In this document: positions 56,387-64,000 of the stretch, piece by piece | How positions within the stretch are numbered: position 1 is the first letter of the stretch | Layout: every line of letters starts with the position of its first letter | DNA from: Clarkia xantiana subsp. parviflora | Taxonomy: Eukaryota; Streptophyta; Magnoliopsida; Myrtales; Onagraceae | Length of the DNA: 64,000 nt | NCBI GenBank assembly: GCA_036873135.1 | Contig: JAPTYO010000059.1 | Span: 4,581,066 to 4,645,065 of the forward strand | Reading direction: 5' to 3' | Made by a program: the position numbers and the translations under genes | Notes under the pieces: generated by a model | Database searches by the model: none | The model's input: the letters and a program-made list of their open reading frames with translations, nothing else | Told to the model about the DNA's origin: nothing

Positions 56387-57556
56387 TAACTTAAGGGTAA
56401 ATTTGGAATAATAAAAAATTGTAGTCTGCAGAAAATAATTAATAATCTACGAATGGAATTACTTTACCTTAATGTTTTGGTAATCGATATTCTGGTATGT
56501 TCCTCCTTATCGTATTGAAGAACAACAAATGCTTCTCATTGATATCTTCATGTCAAACAAACATGACTAATGTCAGATTATGATCATTTAGGTATAAAGA
56601 CAATATAATATAAGAATATAAGTACTTACCACTTATGATGATTTCAACAGTTGTTTATCTTTGGCAAAAAAAAAAAAAAAAAAAACTTTTTTATGTCATA
56701 GGTATATAACTATGATCAGATACCTTGGGTCAGTAGCATTCTTTCGAATTATATATTCACTGATGAAGGGAGTCATGTACCTACAAACTCTAGTAACCAT
56801 TACCATACTAAAGCCATAAGATTATGGGCAGTAACCTTAATTAAGAAACAAAGTAATAAATAAACAATAGTGTATATTAACGCACACGTATCGACTTGAT
56901 AACATTCTTTATATTTCTGGCAGTTAGCATTTACACTTTGAGAATATACACAACAAACAGTATTATACATGGATTGATACATAAAATTTGTATAACTACT
57001 TCCATTAATTTTACAGCAATACCAGCACACCTTTGCTCTATGCGGTAGTTACAAAGGTATAAAATTGTTGCAGAGTAACCACAACATCGCCTTACAAATG
57101 CTAAAGAAATCTGATGAAGAAGTAAAAAAAGAGTATAAGCAGCTTTTTTTGGGCAAAAAAGAGTAAGCAACTTTAAAAATAGAAACTAACATAGCGTAAG
57201 CAACTTTAAAGATAGAAAGTTAGAAACTAACATAGAGTAAGCAACTTAGGATCGGAGTTTACCCTCATCTTCTTGAACCAATTCCTAGTTTTTCTTGAGA
57301 TGTCGGCATTGCTTTCTTTCTTCTCCATGAATTTTGTTTCTTACGGTAGAATGAAGAAGAATACAAGCATCAATCAAGAAGAATAACATTTTACTAATGA
57401 AGTCATTAGTCAAGAACATAACTTCATACATAGTGACCAGTGTTGGATGATGATGTTTATAATAAGGGAATATACCATACTAAAAAATTGAAGATTTATA
57501 TAATTTTATTTTATTGAGATAATTATATGTAACAAACACACGTTTGAAAAAAAAAA
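56387..57556. other. AT-rich intergenic DNA
   Basis: An A-run at about 56669-56686. No gene seen. Confidence 0.6.
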
Positions 57557-57895
57557 TAGCACTAATACGTTTTAAAAAGTATAACACGTTTCAAAATGGT
57601 ATTTCATTCAATCAGTTGTCTAAAATGGTCGTTAGCATTAATGATTTATTCATACAACTGTATAAGTGAAACAAATCAAATCAGAACCGACTGAGAATAA
57701 ATTGAGTCTCAATCATTGCGGGATATTAGTGTAAATTATTAATTATTGATTTTGATATTTTGAAAAGTATTTACTTAATTTTGTAAATTTAAAATTTATT
57801 CGACGACTATTTTAGACGAATGATTGAATGAAGTACAAAATATCATTGTTTTGAAACATGTATATTCTAAAAGATTTTGGTATTATAAATCAGTG
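57557..57895. mobile_element. MITE with about 75-bp inverted ends
   Basis: The left arm (TAGCACTAATACGTTTT..., GGTATTTCATTCAATCAGTTG) and the complement of the right arm (...CTTCATTCAATCATTCGTC) match over about 75 bp with scattered changes. Length about 340 bp, non-coding. Superfamily not assigned; long inverted ends could fit Mutator-like MITEs. Confidence 0.55.
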
Positions 57896-58684
57896 TTCCA
57901 AATATATTGTATGGTATACATCATTTTCCCTATTAAATAGACATCCCTTAGGATATTAAATTAGAGTAATTACAATTCATAATTTAGTAAAAGAGAGTTA
58001 AATAATAAAAATTACAATCGTTCCCTTAAGTTCAAAAGACCAAAACTTAAAATTAATAAGTAATTTTTCTAAATAGATTAAATGACAATGTTACAAAATG
58101 GTAACGAGAGTTTTACAAAATAATAACGGATATTAGTTTCTTACGCAAAACAATTAGAGTTTTACATCAAAATGAATAAATCATGAATTTGTTTGAAGGA
58201 ATGAATCTATTTATTATCAATGGTAAGTAAATTTAAATAGAAATTTAGAGATTTAGTTTAGAATCGATACAGCTTTGTCAAGATTACATTTTCTTGTTCT
58301 TCTCATTTTCTCTGAATAAGACAATATGAATCAAGAGATGGGTAGTTGTGACCGTAGTGAAAAATTATAGGGTGAACCATGAGGAATAGAAGGTTAAAAC
58401 TGGAAAGATGGGAGAGAGAAATTCCCTTTTAACATAAATCGAGTTTGTTAATTTCTTTTATGGGTGGGTTTACTTTCGCATGAAATTTCACAAAAAAATT
58501 CACAGGCTCTATTATTATTCTTTTTTGGTAGATATATTAAATCTGAAAAATGTCTATATATGATGATTTTAATTTTTATTTAAGATTTAGAGATACCCAT
58601 GAATGGTCTTGAGACGAAATAATACTATATTGATCTTAATCAAGTTTGACAACATTTTAACATGTTTTATACTTTTTAATACAA
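57896..58684. other. AT-rich intergenic DNA
   Basis: No gene or clear repeat seen. Confidence 0.6.
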
Positions 58685-58715
58685 CTAGAAATATTAGCAC
58701 GCGCGTTGCACGTGC
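58685..58715 (-). mobile_element. Helitron 3' terminus, minus orientation
   Basis: Read on the minus strand: GCACG...CGTGC hairpin, eight bases TAATATTT, then CTAG followed by T. The body would extend to higher coordinates. Confidence 0.5.
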
Positions 58716-59879
58716 ATATGACTCGACGGTCAATACATTTCACAATTCACAGTTGAACAAAATCTATAAAGTCTACTCTAAAACAAATAACTACTACAGA
58801 GCAGACAAAATTGATGTTTTGGATGTAACTAAAGTCACACAGCAGATGCAAAAATGTACTTCACTTGGATTTATGCTTCCTGTATTTACCTAAGTAAGAA
58901 TGGAAAGTGAAAATGTTAACTATTTATTAAACTTCAACTCCTCATTAATTGTGTTTTTTTGTTGTCAAAGTCTTAGTATTTCAATTCATAATGAGACTGA
59001 AGTGGTTTGTGATATATTTCTAAACCACATGTTTTTTATTTCTATTTCTCAACCTCACTTAATATTTTTATGATTCACTTAACCATGGTTATTGTTATTT
59101 ACCAATTTAGAATTAGGTATATTGTTGAATATCTTCTTCAATCATTCTAAAATAGAGGTCCAACATACTGAACCATTTATGTTGGTGATGACCTTTGCTC
59201 GGTTCATTCATTGGTGTTGCTGACCTCCAATGCAAACATGTAGCATATATTTGCAATCTCTTTGCTATAATAATGTCTAAAACTTCTCGTTTAAATAAGT
59301 TCTTTTAATCTAACAAACATTAGAAATTTGGAAAAAAAAAAAAAAAAAAAAAAAAAACTTAGACTTAAGAGTTTTTTCTTCATTTTACCCGGCAAAATGG
59401 AAGTAAAACACATATGTTACTCAAGTTTCCCCTATATGTATGTATCAATTAATTACATCCTAAAATTTATCTTACGAGTAATAAAGTTACTAAAGTTTCA
59501 CGAAAATAAATTTACATTATGGCTCGCCTAATTGAGCCTTGGGCAATTTAGAGTTTAGATCATCTAGGGTTTGGCAAGCCAAGGGCTCGCCCTGTCTAGA
59601 GCTTGCATATTAACATCCCACTCAAATAAATTCTGTACCAAATATTAATAAAAATGAATGGCACCAAAACGACACACCTCTATAATAAGATGATAAGTAG
59701 ATTTTTTCCTCAAGTATTAGTTTTATTTTGTGTGAGGTGAGGATTAAACTTAAGAGAAGCGCGCTTGAAATTTGAATCAATAAATAAGAAGACACTTACA
59801 TGACAATGATCGTAAACTCAATTATATTATCAGGAATGAAGATGTTGATTTGACTTAAACTGCAGCCACTTTAATAACC
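58716..59879. other. AT-rich DNA, possible Helitron body
   Basis: Includes an A-run at about 59333-59357. The open frame at 58603-58893 spans the Helitron end and is not gene-like. Confidence 0.5.
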
Positions 59880-60323
59880 TTGAGCACAAGTGTATATGTA
59901 ATTTCATGCATGGATTCACCGGACTACCACCAAAGCAAAAGAGAGCGGTCATCGTCAAACGGACTGAGACATATTGCATACAACATTGATCGCGATGATG
60001 ATAAGAGCACCATGAGGGGGTTGGACTTCATCAGTGCTTCTCAGCATCGATCTCAGAACCATGTACGACTCACAATCGAGACGACCAGAAGCTTCCCTAT
60101 GAACGATAGTCAGCCAACTGGGTTTACCACATTATCTACCAAAAACAGCACTGTCGATCGAGGGAACAAGGAGGATTCGAAAGCGCAAGAGCCGGTGGGA
60201 TCTTGACACAGTGCCCTTCGAATCAAGCAAAAGCGAAGTTGATGAAGACGCCCTCCAGGATTTTGAACCCTCCCTTTCAAATCCAAGGGTTGTTCCAATT
60301 CTCCATCGACTAACAAGAATCAA
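59880..60323 (+). other. Less AT-rich segment, possible captured gene fragment
   Basis: Balanced base composition with a 108-residue frame (59880-60206, MSTSVYVISCMDSPDYHQSK...) in clearly AT-rich surroundings between two Helitron ends. I recognise no domain, and the frame stops without continuing. It could be a piece of host gene carried by a Helitron, or an old gene relic. Confidence 0.35.
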
Positions 60324-60882
60324 ATAGATGATAAGGTGTAGTACTTATGGTGTTCCTTCGATGCTATTATTAGACATCCACAAGAGAGCGAGGTTGTTTA
60401 ATCGGTAGCGGCGCGAATCTCTATAACAGTCGGTTGGATTTTATGGTTAGGTGACTTGGTACGTACGGTGAAGCGGCGGTGAAAGGAAGATTTTAGAGTA
60501 AGTACATGAATCAAATGTGAAAAGGCAGTGTTGTGAATGAAAGGGTACGTACAGTGGAGCCGTGAAAGTTTTTTGGTCTGCTTACTTAAGAATTGGCGCC
60601 ATTTTTTCTATGTGAGGACAAATTTCATGTGAGGACATATTTGAATTTGTAGATTTTTATTTATGTAATAGATATATGTAAATTACAATTATGCATTCAT
60701 ACATATACATTTTAGTTTAATATCTCATTTTTAATGTATCACTATGTATTATAGGTAACTAATCTTTACTCTTTAATTTAAAAATTATTTTATATTCAAT
60801 TTCACGCTACTTTTATTGTCAATCCCGAATGGAGTGTAAGAAGAATGTAATTTAGTAATATCTAGCAAAAATAATAAATTCA
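60324..60882. other. AT-rich intergenic DNA
   Basis: Nothing recognised. Confidence 0.5.
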
Positions 60883-60910
60883 TCCCGCGCGCGGGAGGGA
60901 AAGTAATTTA
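60883..60910 (+). mobile_element. Helitron 3' terminus, decayed copy
   Basis: A perfect palindrome CCCGCGCGCGGG, twelve bases, then TTAG and T. Apart from C-to-T in the CTAG it equals the end at 61206-61233. The 3' flank (TATATTATAAATTCGGAAGG onward, about 100 bp) is also shared with that copy. Confidence 0.5.
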
Positions 60911-61205
60911 GTATATTATAAATTCGGAAGGAAATATAATAATAGAGTGAATGTGGAGCTGGAGATTTTGTTTTTTACGTTAATCGATGCATTTATGACA
61001 ATTGAGTTAAGAGTGTTGTAGTCATTAACTCCATAGTATTGATTGCACTAGGGAGCTGAGGGTTTTTAAGTTGCAATTAATCGCAATTAAAATTTCGAAC
61101 CGTTCAAGATTCAATGTATACAATTAATCGCATTTAAAATTTCAGATTGTTCAAGATTCATTGTATACAATTAATGAAGTCATCCCGCAAAAATAATAAA
61201 GTCAT

Positions 61206-61233
61206 CCCGCGCGCGGGAGGGAAAGTAATCTAG
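61206..61233 (+). mobile_element. Helitron 3' terminus, intact copy
   Basis: CCCGCGCGCGGG (61206-61217), spacer AGGGAAAGTAAT, then CTAG (61230-61233) and T. Part of a direct repeat of about 150 bp (60861-61020 against 61188-61330). Confidence 0.6.
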
Positions 61234-61444
61234 TATATTATAAATTCGGAAGGAAATATAATAATAGAGTGAATGTGAAGCTGGAGATTTTGTTTTTTAC
61301 GCTAATCGATGCACTTATGACAACTGAGTTAAGAACCGCATTTAAAATTTCCTAGATTTCGAACCGTTTAAGATTCAATGTATGCAATTAATCGTAATTA
61401 AAATTTCGGACCGTTCAAGATTCAATGTATGTAATTAATTGAAA

Positions 61445-61640
61445 TTAAAATTTCGCTGATTTTTAACAGACGCTTGATGCAGAGCTGGCGAACGAAGATA
61501 CCAGGCGGTACGGCTGACAGTCTCAGTGGTAGAGTCATCTGTATCTCCGGCGAGATATCGCTGGTGTCAACGAAGCCATATCAGTTGAAGAAAAGACGCT
61601 TGACACGGATCCGACGACCAAAGGTAGCATGCGGTACGGA
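61445..61640 (+). other. GC-balanced island, possible captured exon
   Basis: Between two Helitron ends a stretch beginning ATGCAGAGCTGGCGAACG is about half GC, in strong contrast to its flanks. It is open for about 55 codons (basic, no recognised family). A Helitron-carried gene fragment is the simplest reading. Confidence 0.35.
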
Positions 61641-61815
61641 CATCTAAAATTTATTTGTGAATTTGCGCAATCGTATTTTAATTTTCAGTCTTTCGTTTAC
61701 TTTTTCAAATTTTAGACTGATATTTTATTTAAAAATATTGTTTCAACATATTACAAACAGTCAATATAAATTTCATCGAATATTAGTGTATTAATTATAC
61801 ATATTTGGTAAGTCA

Positions 61816-61844
61816 CCCGCGCGATGCGCAGGAAATGCACCTAG
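61816..61844 (+). mobile_element. Helitron 3' terminus
   Basis: GCGC-GAT-GCGC hairpin, spacer AGGAAATGCAC, then CTAG (61841-61844) and T. Confidence 0.5.
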
Positions 61845-63310
61845 TAATGTTGAAAACGGTGAAACAAAATAAACTTTGTGTTCAATGGCAAAAAATAAAA
61901 TAAATTAAACTTTAGGTGTGAAAAATAAGACATCCACGTTGATAATCTATATATAATATAATTTAGATACCAAAACTCTAAAATTATGCCATGTCATCCT
62001 GAAGCAATCTGATTGGTTGTAATGATTTAATTTTTTTTATTAATTTAATCAGTGCATTTAGTCCCTTCTCACATCCCAACTTCCGTTATTTTAGCTAGCT
62101 ACCGTTTCGTTTCATCCATATGTTATTGTTATTGCCAAAGGTTACAACTTTCGTTTGGGTGTTTCTGTTTGACAATTAAGACGAAAACGGTATTAAATTC
62201 GTGCCTCCGTCGGTGACTCCGATGCGCCGAGTCTTTTTAAATTCCAGAATCGTCAAGGAGATAATGTAGATTATTTCACAGTTCGCACACAATCGGGCAA
62301 GTGGTCGTATTTGGTTCTTCTTCAGTTCTTCCCGTTTTCGCTGCATGTTCTTCCCTAACTTCATTGGCGGAAAGCAACACTCTCTGAGAATTAAACGGTC
62401 GATATGCAAAGCCGTCTTCTCCACTCAAACAAGAAAACCAGACAACCACAGCCCATGGAATCTTCTTGATCCTTTCTTCACCGGCAAGTACTATCAATCA
62501 TTAATCACGTAAAGTTGAAACAATACCCTAGATTTTTTTATTTCCCCTTAAAATCTGAAAATTTCGGAGTTCTAGATTCTGAATTTCGATTTGTGTGAGT
62601 TCTTAAATTGAATTTTGGTTCTTTGTGTTTAGTTCAATTTTCAGGTAGCCAGTTTAAGAATCACCGTTATTAAGTGAAATAAACACACTCTCAATAGATT
62701 GAAAATATTTCATTTTTGTATTACTGTGTTCGTAAATTATTTTAGGGTTTTCAAAATAGAAATGCAACATGTAGACTAGAACTTTCACTTCTCAGAACCC
62801 TAATTAGAAGCTCAATTAAGAAAAATAGAGTTCATCTTATTATCTTAAGAAGCTTAAGCATTCATAGTTTTTTATTCATAGTTTTTTATTTTTAGCAGTT
62901 CTCATGACATTTCTTTTTACATTTGGGTATATATAATCATCTCCTTCACTAAGCGATCTATGGAAGAACTTCATAAATTTTCTCTTATCAGTGTTAGAAA
63001 ACTCATCTGAGACCAAAAGAGACAAGTCATCATCTCGATATAAAAAATTCAAAATTTAGTATTAAATCGAGGATAACTCCATTAATATCGACAATTTCTT
63101 CTAAATTTCATTGCCTGAGAAGTTCCTTATGTTGTTAGGCTACTTAGCTCTGTCTCATATTGAGATTTACATTCCTCTTGGTTGAGTTAACTGTGAGGAA
63201 TTTGCAGGAAATTAAGATCATAATAGTTTGTTGATCACTTTGGTTACATTTTCTGTTGGCGAAGTTTGAACGATTTGGGATTTGCTTGCTCAGGATTGTT
63301 TCGTTAATCA
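61845..63310 (+). other. Upstream region and possible leader exon of the right-edge gene
   Basis: From about 62150 composition rises. A possible non-coding first exon ends at the GTAAAG near 62509, and an acceptor TTTGCAG lies at 63203-63209. The exon would include an upstream ORF of 55 codons (62345-62512, MFFPNFIGGKQHS). This is a model only. Confidence 0.35.
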
Positions 63311-63445
63311 ATGCCTCGATCTTTTTCAGCCTCATATACAATGTATCCTAAGCCGCAAGATCTGCAGATGAGAGAAGGTGAAGCGGGTAGGAAGAAAATT
63401 GTGGAGTATACGCGGTATACCTTGGTCATGTTTGCATCTATTCAG
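63311..63445 (+). CDS. First coding exon of an unrecognised gene (partial at right edge)
   Basis: ATG at 63311 opens 45 codons (MPRSFSASYTMYPKPQDLQM, later KKIVEYTRYTLVMFASIQ) that end exactly at a strong donor, CAG/GTGAGA (63445/63446), in phase 0. An acceptor precedes the exon. Not Helitron- or LTR-like and of non-repetitive composition, so a host gene is plausible. I do not recognise the family, and the next exon was not found before the window ends. Confidence 0.5.
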
Positions 63446-64000
63446 GTGAGAAACTAATGTTCTAGATTTTGTTATTTATTAGTATAGATACTGCCTTAGA
63501 TTCTTGAAATTTGATGTTAGTATTTAAATGTGGGTGTGATCAAATGAGGTTCCGCCACTTTTATCCTAAACTTGAATCAAAATAGACGAATGTGATAGAA
63601 TCTCTACCGTTAGCCATACCATGATTGTGAAATAAACTTACTTTATGGGAAAATTTGGTGTTTTACCCCATATGTTTGCTCCAATGTGGGTGACCGTCCA
63701 TTTACTATGGGTTTTTATTCATTTCTAATAACACCTCGCCCATGTATGTTTCTATAAATTTTGAAAGTTAAGCTCCTTTAACATTTCACTTTAAATGCCT
63801 CAAGATTTATATAAAGAAAACTGAAATTTGAATGTTTGACAAAATAAAATAAAAACAAAGAAGTATTTGTTTAATGACAAAAAAAAACATAGTAAACTTT
63901 CAACCACATAAAAAAAATATACAAATTATGTAGGTTTCTTCATAAAAAACTTAACGAAATTGCACAAGTTACTATCAAATTATGCATTTTAACGTGATGC
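63446..64000 (+). other. Presumed intron, AT-rich
   Basis: No further exon could be supported. A piece at 63655-63760 resembles common repeat sequence. Confidence 0.35.

Noticed and set aside
1..64000. tRNA or rRNA genes
   Set aside because: None recognised by eye on either strand; a covariance-model scan would be needed to exclude a degraded copy.

Overview
The window is nuclear DNA of a flowering plant, probably a eudicot, although the species cannot be named. The evidence is Ty3/gypsy polyproteins of the plant Tat type, plant MITEs and Helitron ends, AT-rich intergenic DNA, and one intron-containing plant cell-wall glycosyltransferase gene. About 44 kb of the 64 kb is LTR retrotransposon. 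I call the elements RT-1 to RT-5.

Layout. RT-1 (1-11282, plus strand, 5' end outside the window) is cut in its 3' LTR by RT-2 (1556-10762, minus strand). RT-2 is a related element with matching 714-bp LTRs and a gag-pol broken by stops. Positions 11283-16960 are AT-rich intergenic DNA holding a clear hAT MITE (11988-12673, perfect 8-bp target duplication), a degraded hAT-like repeat and a Helitron 3' end. RT-3 (16966-38167, target duplication ATGCC) has lost gag. Its pol is split between RNase H and integrase by RT-4 (20667-30893, target duplication CGCAC). RT-4 has almost identical LTRs but hardly any coding sequence. Next come a Harbinger-like MITE (38312-40173) carrying a second repeat, an 8-exon gene of the O-fucosyltransferase / rhamnogalacturonan I rhamnosyltransferase family (41033-44032), another Harbinger-like MITE (45448-46138), and RT-5 (46440-55735). 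RT-5 is a pol-less element followed directly by a second gag start from another subfamily. The rest (56387-64000) is AT-rich, with a MITE, several Helitron ends and, at the right edge, the probable first coding exon of an unrecognised gene.

The most interesting content is not the usual gag-pol. (1) RT-3 carries an intact antisense gene of five exons between integrase and the 3' LTR. All eight splice sites and all phases fit, giving a 669-residue protein with a domain resembling the putative gypsy-type transposon family and a C-terminal coiled coil. RT-2 carries a different, short antisense gene with its own TATA box and one intron, at the same relative place. (2) Two hairpins recur in these otherwise diverged elements, one in the transcribed part of the LTR and one abutting the polypurine tract. 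Their stems change sequence while keeping pairing. (3) RT-4 contains arrays of short hairpins, also with paired changes. Together with its young LTRs, this suggests a non-autonomous element moved in trans and selected for RNA structure rather than protein.

All boundaries were read by eye from the bases. Family names rest on motif recognition, not on database searches.
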